The notes: generated by a model from the letters alone, not told the origin. A stretch of 64,000 nt of DNA from Leptofilum sp965223525 (GCF_965223525.1 NZ_OZ245005.1:1984001-2048000); one strand, 5' to 3'. Positions 49,345 to 58,872 are shown, numbered from the stretch's first letter. Numbers and translations: made by a program.

Positions 49345-50130
49345 TCAATTTTTAGACATAAACGGTTTTAGGTAGAAAGAAAGATAGTTTAGCGGGTTTT
49401 TGTCACTAGCGGTAATAACGGCCGTTTCTGCTTCAGGCGTCGCTAAAACGACATCGTAGATGTCAATCTCGTTTTGCTGGCTACTGGTTTGGAAACGGCC
49501 GTTGCCATCCACAAAGTACAAAAAGAGGTTTTCACCTGACCGGGGCAATTCAATGGAGGCCGAGCCGCCAGCGGGCAGGATGCTACTGGTGAGCCGTGCC
49601 GAAACGTGTGCATCGGTTGCTCCGTTTGGCCCAATGATGTCTTGTATGATGGCATCACCTACGCTGCGCGTCTGCATATCGCTGAGCTTGGTTTGCTCAT
49701 AGTGCGGAGGTAATCCCGCATGTTCCACATCCGCCACAAACCAGATTTGGATGACGCGCGTAAATTTGTCCGTCAGATTGAGTTCTTGATGCTGAATGAA
49801 GTTACCGGAGAACATCCGTTGAACTTCACCGGCGGTGATAACACCTTTGCCGCCTGTCGTATCTTCGTGGTAAAGCTCGCCGTCAATGACGTAGGTGAAA
49901 ATTTCCAAACCGCGATGCGGATGCCACTGGAAGCCGTTGCGCGGCGCAATTTGGGTCATGTGGGCGGTTAACATCCCGCTGAGCCGCTGAAGCGGACTGT
50001 AGCCACCCACCGCAAAATGGGAAGTGAGCCAATGTACAGGGTGTATCGTTGGAAAAGTTTCAGCTTTATAAAAATGCAAATCTTCACTGATGCTTACATT
50101 GGTGATGATGCTTTCAAACATCGTGGTCAT
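49345..50130 (-). CDS. Pirin family protein
   Basis: 261 residues, bicupin. The N-terminal cupin has the metal motif WHPHRGLEIFTYVIDGELYHED with further ligands in FIQHQELN. Some bacterial pirins oxidise quercetin and others bind metabolic enzymes, so the reaction is uncertain. It overlaps the VOC gene by four bases (ATGA) and leads into the MFS gene. Confidence 0.88.
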   Translation of the reverse strand: MTTMFESIITNVSISEDLHFYKAETFPTIHPVHWLTSHFAVGGYSPLQRLSGMLTAHMTQIAPRNGFQWHPHRGLEIFTYVIDGELYHEDTTGGKGVITAGEVQRMFSGNFIQHQELNLTDKFTRVIQIWFVADVEHAGLPPHYEQTKLSDMQTRSVGDAIIQDIIGPNGATDAHVSARLTSSILPAGGSASIELPRSGENLFLYFVDGNGRFQTSSQQNEIDIYDVVLATPEAETAVITASDKNPLNYLSFYLKPFMSKN

Positions 50131-50984
50131 GAGGTTGCCACCTTCAAAACAATTTCGTTTTGGGATGGATCGCCCACGATGAAGCTCTTTGCTTCAGTTT
50201 TGTGAGCAATGCCGCTTTTTGCCATGCGTTCAGTAACTGCGTCCAGTGCAGGTTGATCGGGCAGCAGAATTTGGTAATGGCGTAGCCCCACCGCTTCTGG
50301 TGATGATGCAGGAACCCCTCTGCCTGCCCATGTATTCAAACCGATGTGATGGTGGTAGCCGCCGGCGGAAACAAAGCCTGCTGACGCTCCGTAGCGCATC
50401 ACACGCTCAAAGCCGAGGCTGTTGCAATAAAAATCCTCGGCTTCGTCCAGGTCTCGCACATGTAGATGGATGTGGCCCATGACGGTGTTTGGGTGAATGC
50501 CTGTCCACGGTTCAGGACGGCCGTTCAGTTCCCCCGCCAAACTTTCCAAATCCAGCGGCAGGGTGCCCATTTGCAGACGGCCGTTTTGCATGGGCCACGC
50601 TTCTCGCTGCCGATCTCGGTAAATTTCAATGCCGTTGCCGTCCAGGTCGCCCAAATAGATTGCTTCGCTCACGCTGTGGTCAGAAAAACCCTGAAACCGC
50701 GTGCGCGTCTCAACCAGATTTTTGAAGACGCGGGCCAGCTCTAACCGACTGGGAACCAGAAGGGCAAAATGGTACAGACCCGTGGTGCCACCAGGTGGGG
50801 TGGCACCTGGTTGTTCAATTAGTTCCAGAAGCGGCCGTTCAGTTGTGCCGAGAACGGCCGTATTGCCCTCCTGCTGCAGCAGCTTCAAACCAATATTGTG
50901 AGTGTAAAATGGCAAAGAACGACCCAAATCTGCTACTTTTAGTGAAACCAGGCCAATTTGGGTTCGGGGGTGAATTGCTTTCAT
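50127..50984 (-). CDS. VOC-family ring-cleaving dioxygenase-like protein
   Basis: 285 residues with two VOC modules. Residues 8-125: GLVSLKVADLGRSLPFYTHNIGL, YHFALLVP, YLGDLDGNGIEIY. Residues 168-283: MGHIHLHVRDLDEAEDFYCNSLGF, YHHHIGLNTW, NEIVLKV. The His residues and Glu match the iron site of CatE-like catechol 2,3-dioxygenases. First gene of the VOC-pirin-MFS-reductase operon. Glyoxalase-like function is the alternative. Confidence 0.85.
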   Translation of the reverse strand: MKAIHPRTQIGLVSLKVADLGRSLPFYTHNIGLKLLQQEGNTAVLGTTERPLLELIEQPGATPPGGTTGLYHFALLVPSRLELARVFKNLVETRTRFQGFSDHSVSEAIYLGDLDGNGIEIYRDRQREAWPMQNGRLQMGTLPLDLESLAGELNGRPEPWTGIHPNTVMGHIHLHVRDLDEAEDFYCNSLGFERVMRYGASAGFVSAGGYHHHIGLNTWAGRGVPASSPEAVGLRHYQILLPDQPALDAVTERMAKSGIAHKTEAKSFIVGDPSQNEIVLKVATS

Positions 50985-51072
50985 AATCCTGTTGTAAGTT
51001 TTGGATAGATAGTAGTTAGAAAAATGGACATCCTATTTTGAAAACTTATTAACTTATTGAAGGAGAGAAGTA

Positions 51073-52230
51073 GTGTCCTCTAAAGCTAGAATCATTATAG
51101 TGTGCATAACTAATATTCTAATATTGTTCTCAGGTTGCCAAGTTCAGGTGTCTTCACCTGAAGATACATCAGGCATACACAACGAGCAAAATGATGTATC
51201 AGAAGTAGATTCTTCAATACCAAGCCTATTGCCAATAGAGCCAGAGACAACTCGTGATTTGCGAAGTGAGCCTGAGTCTACCGAACATGTTGTTGAACCA
51301 AGCCAAACTCACATTCTATTATCGCCTTCCTTCCAATCTACAGAAATAAGGGCCTACCAATATGGTGAAACTATTTTTCCAGTAGGAAACCCTTCATGGT
51401 CTCATGATGGCACATTTGTTGCCTTTATGAGGGAGGGAAGTATTTGGATTATCAATCCTGAAAGTTGGCAAGATCCAAAAGTTGCTTGTGAATTAGATCC
51501 TTTCAATGGCTCTCTGAGCGATTTGCTTTGGTCTTCAAATGATTCGAAAATCATATTCATATCCCCAAGGTTTTGTTCGCCTGACGAAGAGTGCATCCAG
51601 AAACACGCTCTTTTACAATGCGATTTGCAAACTGGAGAGGTTTCAATCTTTCCAAATCTTGAGGAGCACAACCCGATTTCAGTATTCGATTGGCAAGATG
51701 AACGTTTGTTGCTGCTTTTAGATAAACATCTTGTTATTTACAATATAAATACCGGAAGTTGGGAGGAAATAGATCTTCCAGGTTTTAACCCAGAGAACTA
51801 TTATCGAACGCTTCGTTTTGTTGATGAGCAACATGTTCTTTACATGACAGATAGTGATGAGCCAATTATTCAAATTGTCAATTTAGAGACATTATTAACA
51901 ACCGAGTTAATGCCTGCTGATGAGGTTGGAAATACAAACCTACAACATCCAAGAGTATTCAGCGTCGAATTGTCACCAAATAACAGATGGGTTAGCTGGT
52001 TGGTGAGAAGAGAACCGTCTAATCAACAAAGCAGGTCAGAATTAGCTGTGAAATTATATGATCTGGAAAGCGGTGAAACCTATATCTTAATGGATAATGA
52101 TCAGCTAAATGATTTGGGCATCCGTGCCTTATCTTCCCCAAGCTGGTCTCCAACGTCTGATCGCCTGGTATTTCTTGCTAATCATCAATTATGGATTTTG
52201 GAGTTAAACATCGAGGGTGAGAACCATTAG
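51073..52230 (+). CDS. Lipoprotein with TolB/WD40-like propeller region
   Basis: 385 residues, GTG start with AAGGAGA upstream. Signal peptide with lipobox LFSGC, a low-complexity acidic linker (to about residue 90), then propeller-like repeats: NPSWSHDGTFVAFMREGSIWIINPES, DLLWSSNDSKIIFIS, SVELSPNNRWVSWLV, SPSWSPTSDRLVFLANHQLWIL. Such proteins are anchored to the outer face of the membrane; partner unknown. The gene is AT-rich with no ACGGCCGT, unlike its neighbours, suggesting transfer. Confidence 0.75.
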   Translation: MSSKARIIIVCITNILILFSGCQVQVSSPEDTSGIHNEQNDVSEVDSSIPSLLPIEPETTRDLRSEPESTEHVVEPSQTHILLSPSFQSTEIRAYQYGETIFPVGNPSWSHDGTFVAFMREGSIWIINPESWQDPKVACELDPFNGSLSDLLWSSNDSKIIFISPRFCSPDEECIQKHALLQCDLQTGEVSIFPNLEEHNPISVFDWQDERLLLLLDKHLVIYNINTGSWEEIDLPGFNPENYYRTLRFVDEQHVLYMTDSDEPIIQIVNLETLLTTELMPADEVGNTNLQHPRVFSVELSPNNRWVSWLVRREPSNQQSRSELAVKLYDLESGETYILMDNDQLNDLGIRALSSPSWSPTSDRLVFLANHQLWILELNIEGENH

Positions 52231-52262
52231 ACAAGGTTCCCACCCTTCTGGCTGTGGTGGGA

Positions 52263-52802
52263 TTAGGCGGTTTCTGGCTGGGCTTGTTTCACTAGTTCCA
52301 GCTCAATTTCGATGTTGATTTTGTCGCCGACAAGAACGCCGCCAGTTTCTAGCGTTTGGTTCCAGGTGAGGCCCCAATCTTTGCGGTTCAGGCTGCCGCT
52401 GGCGGAAAAACCGGCGCTTTCTGTGCCCCAGGGGCTTTTGGCAATGCCTGCATAGTCCACATCTAGCACAATCTCTTTGGTAATGTCTTTGATGGTAAGC
52501 TGGCCGTAGAGACGGCCGTTATTGTCATCAATTTGTTCTACACGAGTGCCAATAAACTTCATGGTAGGATAGTTGGCAACATCAAAGAAATCTGGTGACT
52601 TCAGGTGGCCATCCCGCTGTTCTTCGCGGGTGTTGATGCTGCTCAGATCAACTTCTACATTAATTGTAGTGTTTGCAGGATTTTCTTCATCAAAGTTGAC
52701 GCTGCCGCCAAACTTCTCAAAGCCGCCGCGCACTTTTGAAATCATCATGTGTCGTACTGTAAAATAAATGTGCGAATGTGAAAAATCAATTTGCCAACTC
52801 AT
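52263..52802 (-). CDS. YceI family protein
   Basis: 179 residues. The YceI lipocalin-like fold is recognised by IDFSHSHIYFTVRHMMISKVRGGF, SSINTREEQRDGHLKSPDFFDVANYPTMKF and LTIKDITKEIVLDV. There is no signal peptide, so it is cytoplasmic, unlike periplasmic YceI. Members bind isoprenoid quinones or amphiphiles. It lies back to back with a TetR regulator gene. Confidence 0.9.
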   Translation of the reverse strand: MSWQIDFSHSHIYFTVRHMMISKVRGGFEKFGGSVNFDEENPANTTINVEVDLSSINTREEQRDGHLKSPDFFDVANYPTMKFIGTRVEQIDDNNGRLYGQLTIKDITKEIVLDVDYAGIAKSPWGTESAGFSASGSLNRKDWGLTWNQTLETGGVLVGDKINIEIELELVKQAQPETA

Positions 52803-52853
52803 TGCTGTATAATCTCCTTATTTAGTGGTTGTTTAAAGAATTCGGCGAAAAGT

Positions 52854-52899
52854 GGACTGTAGTCCGCATTTGCGCTAAGATGTTAGCGGACTCAAGTCC
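52854..52899. repeat. Hairpin between YceI and TetR genes
   Basis: GGACTGTAGTCCGC (52854-52867) pairs with 52886-52899 with two central mismatches; each arm is itself partly palindromic. It could be a repeat or, given its place between divergent genes, an operator-like site. Confidence 0.55.
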
Positions 52900-53054
52900 G
52901 TTTGTCAAGATGAGAGATTCAAACTCAGAAAAAATTAAGGAATGAATTCTTTTTTCTCAAAAAGAAGAGCGAATTTTTGGACTCTGTTTACAAATTCGCC
53001 AAAATGCCTTTTACTTTAGAGAAAATCGGACGCAGAAAATTCTATTTGGACAAA

Positions 53055-53735
53055 ATGACCATGCCTACAGAACCCACAATCTCATTAGGAACGATTGATG
53101 AATCCGGCAGCAGCTGTCGCCAAGAGCGGCGAGACGCGGCCGCCAACCGCGCCCGCATTCTGCAAACGGCCGAAAAACTGTTTGCCGAGCATGGCGTTGC
53201 CAACGTGAACATGGCCGACATTGCTCAAGCAGCCAAGGTTGGCAAGGGGACGCTGTACCGTCGCTTTACCAACAAGGCCGAACTGTGCCTAGCGCTCATG
53301 GATACGCAAATGATTGATTTCCAAAATGGGATGCTTGCCCGAATGCAGCAGATGTCGGCACAAAATATGCCCAAGATGACGCAGCTCGATCAATTTATGG
53401 ATGCGCTTATCTATTTCACCGATGCCCACGCGCCCCTGCTTTGCGAGGTGCAACGGGCTGGCTTGCTGCAAGAGCAAGAGCCAGATGGTTTGGAACTGCC
53501 CCACTTTTGGCAATATATGACGGTAAGCGGCTTGTTGAAAACGGCCGTTGCCAACAGCGAACTGCCGGAAGGGTTGGATATTGAATATTTGGCCGACGCG
53601 CTGCTGGCTCCACTCAAGGCCGATCTCTTTTATTACCAACGCGAAACGCGCGGCTTTTCGCTGGAACGCATCAGTGCTGGGCTACGCACCTTGCTGGCCG
53701 GGCTGAAACATTGTGATGACGCTGCATCTGCCTGA
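53055..53735 (+). CDS. TetR-family transcription regulator
   Basis: 226 residues from ATG 53055; earlier starts (53004, or TTG 52977) are possible and no ribosome site decides. The DNA-binding domain is NRARILQTAEKLFAEHGVANVNMADIAQAAKVGKGTLYRRF (read in parts). The ligand domain is helical with LLCEVQRAG. It probably represses itself and either YceI (divergent) or the following hydrolase gene, whose ATG follows its stop directly. Confidence 0.85.
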   Translation: MTMPTEPTISLGTIDESGSSCRQERRDAAANRARILQTAEKLFAEHGVANVNMADIAQAAKVGKGTLYRRFTNKAELCLALMDTQMIDFQNGMLARMQQMSAQNMPKMTQLDQFMDALIYFTDAHAPLLCEVQRAGLLQEQEPDGLELPHFWQYMTVSGLLKTAVANSELPEGLDIEYLADALLAPLKADLFYYQRETRGFSLERISAGLRTLLAGLKHCDDAASA

Positions 53736-55754
53736 ATGACCCCAATACTCCCCAATAAAGAAGAGAGAAGTTTGAAGCAGGGTGAGAAACGGCCGTTTCT
53801 CACCTTACTCCTCTTTCTGTGCCTAACTGCTTTTGTGGCAACGGCCGTTACCGCCGCCCCGCCAGACGTTACCGATTTTCGGACGGCGGGGGCAGCCCCA
53901 AGCAGCCAGCCAGCCTACGGCGTCAACTTTATTAGCTGGGCAAAGGGGCTTACTCCCGTCAGCCAGACCCGCTACGACAATGGCAAGGCCACCGGTGCCA
54001 CCTGGAACCGCTGGCCCATGTACTGGTACGATATCGAGCAGTCGGACAACAATTTTAGTTGGGCGTACCAGGACGTGGCGGTGGAAAATGATTTGGCGCA
54101 AGGATTCCAGCTAAACGCCATTTTGCTAGGCACGCCCGCTTTTTACACCACCAGCAGCCAGCCAGAGACCCAGCTACCCAGACCGGTGCCGGGTCGCCCA
54201 CTTAGCATTGAAGCCGTGCAGGCTGCCACCCCTTTGGGGCTTTACGAGCCTGTTTTCAGCGACAATTCTGACATATTGGGCGTGGGCAAGGAGATCAATT
54301 CCACTAACCGGTGGGCGCGTTTTGTGTATACGGCCGTCTCCCGCTACAAACCGGGCGGCGTTCTGGCACAGGCCAACGGCTGGCCTGCTGAGCAAGGCGT
54401 CACTCACTGGGAAATGTGGAATGAACCTGATCTCAGCTCTTTTTGGGATGGTACAACGGCCGATTACGCCCGTTTGCTGCGAGTTGGTTATCTGGCGGCC
54501 AAACTGGCTGATCCTAACGCCCAAATCCTTTTTGGCGGGTTGGCTAACGAAAGCACAAATCTCACTTTTTACGAAGATGTGATGGCAATTTTTGATGCAG
54601 ACGTGCAGGCTGCAAATTACGACTACTACCACGATATTTTGGCTACGCACAACTACCTGTACGCCTGGCGTTCCTGGTATCAGGTGTGGCGCGCCAGCAA
54701 CACGCTTGCCGCGCGTGGTCTGGAAAAACCAATCTGGCTCAACGAATCTGGCGTGCCGGTTTGGGACGATTACCCTGGTCCCGTGTGTGAACCCACCAGC
54801 CCGTTTCGTGCCTCCATGAGCGAGCAGGCGGATTTCATTATTCAGAGTGCCTTTTACGCCACCTATGCCGGAGCCGACAACATCTTTTTCTTCCAACTGT
54901 ATGATGACTGCGGCAACCAGCCGGGCGGCACCAACTTTACGCCCGTCGCAGGCTGCACGGGCGATCCCGCCATTGATCCGGGCGGGGATGCGTTTGGCTT
55001 GTTTAGCAACGTGGCCGATCCTGGGGTATCTGGCTGCTACTGGGAGCATCCCAACGGCGGCACGCCACGCCCTGGTTTTACCGCCTTCCAACTGCTCACC
55101 ACGACCTTTACCGATGTGGAACCGCTTTGGCGGCTGCGCCCCGGCAATGATGATCCAGTAAATGGGCCGCAGGAGTGGATTGCTTTCTACCAGCCAGCAA
55201 CGCAATCGCGCATTTTGGGCATGTGGGCGCGATTTGATGAGGCGGAAACGGCCGTCGTCCCCACCACTAACGCTAACGGCACGGCCCAACTCATCTGGCC
55301 CGATGGCACGATGGAGATGGTAACGGCCGTAAATAACGAATTCACCATTACCTTGCCAGCAGCCACCAACCAGAATGCCATCTGGGACCCTGCCCTGTAC
55401 CCAATTGGTGGGCGACCCGCCATTTTGATTGAGCAAGATACGCTGCCGCCCACTGTTTCTATCAGCGGGCCACCCACGGCCACGACAGAAATCTCGCTGA
55501 ACTGGAGCGGCAGCGATGACGGGAGCGGCATGGCGGTTTATGATCTGTGGGTGGCGGTGGATGAGGGTGACTTTGAGTTGTGGTTGGTGGGAGTTGAGGA
55601 GGGGACGGCCGTTTACCCTTCAGAATTGGGTCACACCTACCAGTTTACAGTGACAGGGTATGATAATGCAGGCAACCAGGCCAGCAGCAATCCTGTCACC
55701 GTGTTGGCACTTGATTTAGCGGAAGCAATCTACTTACCAGCCATCCATCGCTAA
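53736..55754 (+). CDS. Secreted glycoside hydrolase, clan A (GH39/GH5-like)
   Basis: 672 residues; ATG 53736 touches the TetR stop, and TTG 53772 is an alternative. Signal peptide at about 18-42. The TIM barrel (about 55-420) shows acid/base Glu in WEMWNEPDLSSFW and nucleophile Glu in IWLNESGVPVW. Residues 545-655 form an Ig/FN3-like domain (DTLPPTVSISGPP, YQFTVTGYDNAGNQ), and the protein ends EAIYLPAIHR, a tail motif I associate with secreted Chloroflexota proteins. Substrate unknown, probably a beta-linked polysaccharide. A 24-bp perfect palindrome centred on ACGGCCGT lies at 53781-53804. Confidence 0.82.
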   Translation: MTPILPNKEERSLKQGEKRPFLTLLLFLCLTAFVATAVTAAPPDVTDFRTAGAAPSSQPAYGVNFISWAKGLTPVSQTRYDNGKATGATWNRWPMYWYDIEQSDNNFSWAYQDVAVENDLAQGFQLNAILLGTPAFYTTSSQPETQLPRPVPGRPLSIEAVQAATPLGLYEPVFSDNSDILGVGKEINSTNRWARFVYTAVSRYKPGGVLAQANGWPAEQGVTHWEMWNEPDLSSFWDGTTADYARLLRVGYLAAKLADPNAQILFGGLANESTNLTFYEDVMAIFDADVQAANYDYYHDILATHNYLYAWRSWYQVWRASNTLAARGLEKPIWLNESGVPVWDDYPGPVCEPTSPFRASMSEQADFIIQSAFYATYAGADNIFFFQLYDDCGNQPGGTNFTPVAGCTGDPAIDPGGDAFGLFSNVADPGVSGCYWEHPNGGTPRPGFTAFQLLTTTFTDVEPLWRLRPGNDDPVNGPQEWIAFYQPATQSRILGMWARFDEAETAVVPTTNANGTAQLIWPDGTMEMVTAVNNEFTITLPAATNQNAIWDPALYPIGGRPAILIEQDTLPPTVSISGPPTATTEISLNWSGSDDGSGMAVYDLWVAVDEGDFELWLVGVEEGTAVYPSELGHTYQFTVTGYDNAGNQASSNPVTVLALDLAEAIYLPAIHR

Positions 55755-55769
55755 TGGAGAATTTACATA

Positions 55770-56117
55770 ATGAAACGACGCAAACGAAACATAGTGTACT
55801 CATCCGCCGATGATGATTTTCAGGCGCGACCGCCTGATCCGCCCAAAATACAGCCCAAACCGCTGCCACCTGCCCAGCAAACCATCGGCATCCAGCGCGA
55901 GAAAAAGGGGCGCGGTGGCAAACAAGTCACCGTCATGCGCGGTTTTCAACTTAATGAGAAAGCGTTGGCCAGATTGGGTAAGCAGCTAAAAAAAGCGTGC
56001 GGCAGCGGTGGTACCGTTAAAGAGGGAGGCATTATCGAAATTCAAGGCGACCACCGAGATAAAGTGGCAGAATTGTTGCAAAAACAGGGGTTTAAAACCA
56101 AATTTACAGGAGGCTGA
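55770..56117 (+). CDS. yciH: SUI1/YciH translation factor family
   Basis: 115 residues. After a Pro-rich, basic N-terminal tail (about 45 residues), the SUI1 domain is intact: REKKGRGGKQVTVMRGFQLNEKALARLGKQLKKACGSGGTVK (read in parts), then IEIQGDHRDKVAELLQKQGF. It is related to eukaryotic eIF1 and may influence start-codon choice on the ribosome. This is of interest given several non-ATG starts in the window. Confidence 0.9.
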   Translation: MKRRKRNIVYSSADDDFQARPPDPPKIQPKPLPPAQQTIGIQREKKGRGGKQVTVMRGFQLNEKALARLGKQLKKACGSGGTVKEGGIIEIQGDHRDKVAELLQKQGFKTKFTGG

Positions 56118-56152
56118 TATCCCGCCCAACTTCCTTACGGTGAAGCGTTGGT

Positions 56153-57961
56153 TTAGTTGGGGGTTGGGGTATGATGTGGTGTGTCCAGCGCCCAATCGCT
56201 GAATGGCGGTTGAGGAATTTCGCTATCTTCTGAAAAAACAACAGATTCTTCGGCCTTAAATGGCAGCGTCAGGCAGAACAACGCGCCCCCTAAATCGCTC
56301 TCTTTGACGATGAGCGACCCTTCGTGAGCTTCTGCAACCATTTTGCAAAATGTTAAGCCCAAGCCAGCACCCCGACGTTCACCCCCATCTACCTGGGCAA
56401 ATTTCTCAAAAATTCGCTCCCGCTCGTGGTCAGGAACGCCTGGGCCACTATCTGCCACAGAAATAACTAGCTGATGTGGTTCCAGCGCGATATGAACATC
56501 TACCCGGCCCCGCTCGGGCGTAAATTTGAGGGCGTTGCTCAGCAAATTAGCGAATACGCGGGTCATCAACGCTTTGTCAATCCGAATTTGAGGCAGCGAT
56601 TTGTCGTGGGTGAACGTCAATTTCTGTTTGTTTGTGCTAGCTAATATTTCACTTTTCTCAACCTGTTTGCGAAGTAGCTGCGCCGTGTCGGTTAGTGATT
56701 TTTGCAGCGCGAGAGCGCCAGCCTCTAATCGTTCAACATCTAGCAAGTCGTTGATCATCTGCAAAATATTCTCACCAGATTTCTCCAGATTGACGATGAG
56801 GCGCTTTTGCGTTTCTGTGAGGCCGCCCAGGCTCTCTTTGCCCATTAGGTTCATGCCGCTTAAGATGACGGTAAGTGGGCTTTTAAGATCGTGAACAATG
56901 AGTTGGGTCAGTTCGCTTCGCAGATGCTGTTCGCGCCGCAGGGCTTCATTCCGCTCGGTGATGAGCTTGTTTAAGTGGAAGACGATGAAATAGAGCACGA
57001 TAAAGCTCAGGGTGCCTTGAGCGATGCTTAACGGGATGAGCGAGGTGCGATTAACGCCGACGCCTGTATTTAGCCAGCGGAAGCCAATTTCTACGCTTGC
57101 CAATGATAAGCCAGCAATGAGAATGCTTCCCAAAGCGGCAAAGTAACGGGATAGCTGTAGGTCGCGGGAGGTTTGGAAGCTTTTCAAGATGGCAGACAAG
57201 GCCACAATGAGCGCGGCGATGACAAGTGGATGGTACATAAGCCAACTAAGCTGGCCCGCCACGCCTAAAACCATACTGAATTGCGCCTGTGCCAAAAGCA
57301 GAAAGACGACGGCTAAACGGCCGTTTATCATCTTGCTTCCGTACCAGTTTAAAACCCGTGCCCGCCATGCTGTCCAAAGTAACAGGGTTATTGAGATTGC
57401 GCCCAGCAAGTTTGGCAGCAGCGGGTCATACTGCATCCATTCGGTTAACATCGTTGGGTTGCCAAAGGCAATGATGCCAAAGATCAATAACATCAATAAC
57501 CCGGCTAGCCACAACAGACGCCTAAATCGGACGATAAATGTTTCAGCAGCAGGGGGCCAATCAATTGTAGATGCCGCAAAAAAGAGGCCGCTAACTGGCA
57601 GGCTCAATCGAATTGACCAGATAAATGCAGGATTGGAAGCACCCTCAATGAGGACATTGGGGGTAGCTAAACTGCTAAATAAAAACAGGGCTGAAAGCGC
57701 AATAAAGCCAATGGTCAGAAAGATGGAGCGAGCGCTGGTTTTTTCACCCAATGCACTGTTGGCAAACAGGGCGGCAATGAGGGCAATGAAGCTGGCAAAC
57801 GCCCCAAAATAATATTGGATGAGGCGTGTGTACCATGATAAACTCCAAGCGTGAATGTCTAGCGCAGGGAAGGAACGGAGCAGCACAAAAATAACTATAG
57901 GGATAGTCAGGAAAACGGCCGTTATTGGCCTGCGCTTTATGTGATAAACCAGCTCGGACAT
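56153..57961 (-). CDS. Membrane sensor histidine kinase
   Basis: 602 residues. About ten membrane helices fill residues 15-330, with no clear extracellular domain. Then HisKA with the phosphosite His in TQLIVHDLKSPLTVILSG, and HATPase_c with NLLSNALKFTPERG, DSGPGVPDHERERIFEKF and GAGLGLTFCKMV. No response regulator is adjacent, so it is an orphan kinase. The signal is likely membrane-related. Confidence 0.87.
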   Translation of the reverse strand: MSELVYHIKRRPITAVFLTIPIVIFVLLRSFPALDIHAWSLSWYTRLIQYYFGAFASFIALIAALFANSALGEKTSARSIFLTIGFIALSALFLFSSLATPNVLIEGASNPAFIWSIRLSLPVSGLFFAASTIDWPPAAETFIVRFRRLLWLAGLLMLLIFGIIAFGNPTMLTEWMQYDPLLPNLLGAISITLLLWTAWRARVLNWYGSKMINGRLAVVFLLLAQAQFSMVLGVAGQLSWLMYHPLVIAALIVALSAILKSFQTSRDLQLSRYFAALGSILIAGLSLASVEIGFRWLNTGVGVNRTSLIPLSIAQGTLSFIVLYFIVFHLNKLITERNEALRREQHLRSELTQLIVHDLKSPLTVILSGMNLMGKESLGGLTETQKRLIVNLEKSGENILQMINDLLDVERLEAGALALQKSLTDTAQLLRKQVEKSEILASTNKQKLTFTHDKSLPQIRIDKALMTRVFANLLSNALKFTPERGRVDVHIALEPHQLVISVADSGPGVPDHERERIFEKFAQVDGGERRGAGLGLTFCKMVAEAHEGSLIVKESDLGGALFCLTLPFKAEESVVFSEDSEIPQPPFSDWALDTPHHTPTPN

Positions 57962-58051
57962 ATATGCTTATTTTACGAGCTTCACTGTCTATTTGGCTTA
58001 CGGCTTGGTGAAGAAATCGTGAAGATTAGTACAGGAGTACCAATTTTGGTG

Positions 58052-58630
58052 ATGAATCCAATACTGAAAGATGTGCCCTTCTCATTTGACACAGAGCGTT
58101 TAATAGTACGTGGGCCTTTGCCGGGGGATGGCGTGCGGGTACGAACGGCCGTGCTTGAGTCGCAAAAAGAGCTCAAACCGTGGATGCCTTGGGCAGTTGA
58201 TGTGCCTTCGGCAGAAGCATACGAAGTGCGCGTGCGCGAAGGGGAGCTAAAGTACTTGGCGCGTAAAGATTTTTGGCAGCTACTTTTTTTGAAGGGAACA
58301 CATACGCTCATTGGCAGCAGCGGTTTACATGTGCGAGATTGGGCTGTACCCAGCTTTGAGATTGGTTATTGGGTACACACCAAGCACACGGGCAAAGGGT
58401 ATGTCACCGAGGCGGTGAACGGCATTTGCCAATTTGCTTTCACGCATTTGCAGGCCGCGCGGCTGCTCATTCGCTGCGATGCCCAGAATGAACGTAGTGT
58501 GGCCGTCGCTCGCCGCTGTGGATTTACTTTCGAGGGCACCCACTACCACGATGCGCGCCATCATCTCACCAATGCTCTGCGCGACACCCTCTACTTTTGC
58601 AAATTACCGCCATCTATGGACAAGCCCTAA
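58052..58630 (+). CDS. GNAT acetyltransferase, RimL-like
   Basis: 192 residues from ATG 58052 (AGGAG lies 13 bases upstream; GTG 58049 is an alternative). Motifs: FDTERLIVRGPLPGDGVRV, FEIGYWVHTKHTGKGYVTEAVN and NERSVAVARRCGFTFEG. It belongs with ribosomal-protein-Ser acetyltransferases. It starts close to the kinase gene on the opposite strand. Substrate unknown. Confidence 0.84.
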   Translation: MNPILKDVPFSFDTERLIVRGPLPGDGVRVRTAVLESQKELKPWMPWAVDVPSAEAYEVRVREGELKYLARKDFWQLLFLKGTHTLIGSSGLHVRDWAVPSFEIGYWVHTKHTGKGYVTEAVNGICQFAFTHLQAARLLIRCDAQNERSVAVARRCGFTFEGTHYHDARHHLTNALRDTLYFCKLPPSMDKP

Positions 58631-58727
58631 AGTTGCGACCCGCTTTGCGGCTGTTATAATCCGCCAGTTGCTTGCTGGGTTGGAAAAGCCCAAGCACATT
58701 GTTTCAGAAATAACGGTATCTTTGGCC

Positions 58728-58795
58728 TGTCATTCCCGTGAAAACGGGAATCCACCGCTCTGGAATTATGGATTCTCGCCTGCGCGAGAATGACA
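58728..58795. repeat. REP-like element (GTCATTCCCGxGAAAxCGGGAATCCA type)
   Basis: Two small hairpins, ATTCCCGTGAAAACGGGAAT and ATTCTCGCCTGCGCGAGAAT, stand in inverted order, and the outer TGTCATTC/GAATGACA and ATCCA/TGGAT words pair too. This layout is a dispersed intergenic element known from many bacterial genomes. It lies in the leader of secD. Confidence 0.8.
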
Positions 58796-58872
58796 AGTGC
58801 AGGAAATTTGTGAAACAAAGCACCAAGCAACCATCATTTACCTACGATAAGTCTAGAGCAGGCAAAACTTTT

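Noticed and set aside
54174..55436. 420-residue open frame on the minus strand inside the hydrolase gene
   Set aside because: It is the antisense of a strongly supported glycoside hydrolase gene with signal peptide and catalytic motifs; no ribosome site.
58738..58872. N-terminal extension of SecD
   Set aside because: It is the translated REP-like element; SecD homology begins at ATG 58873.
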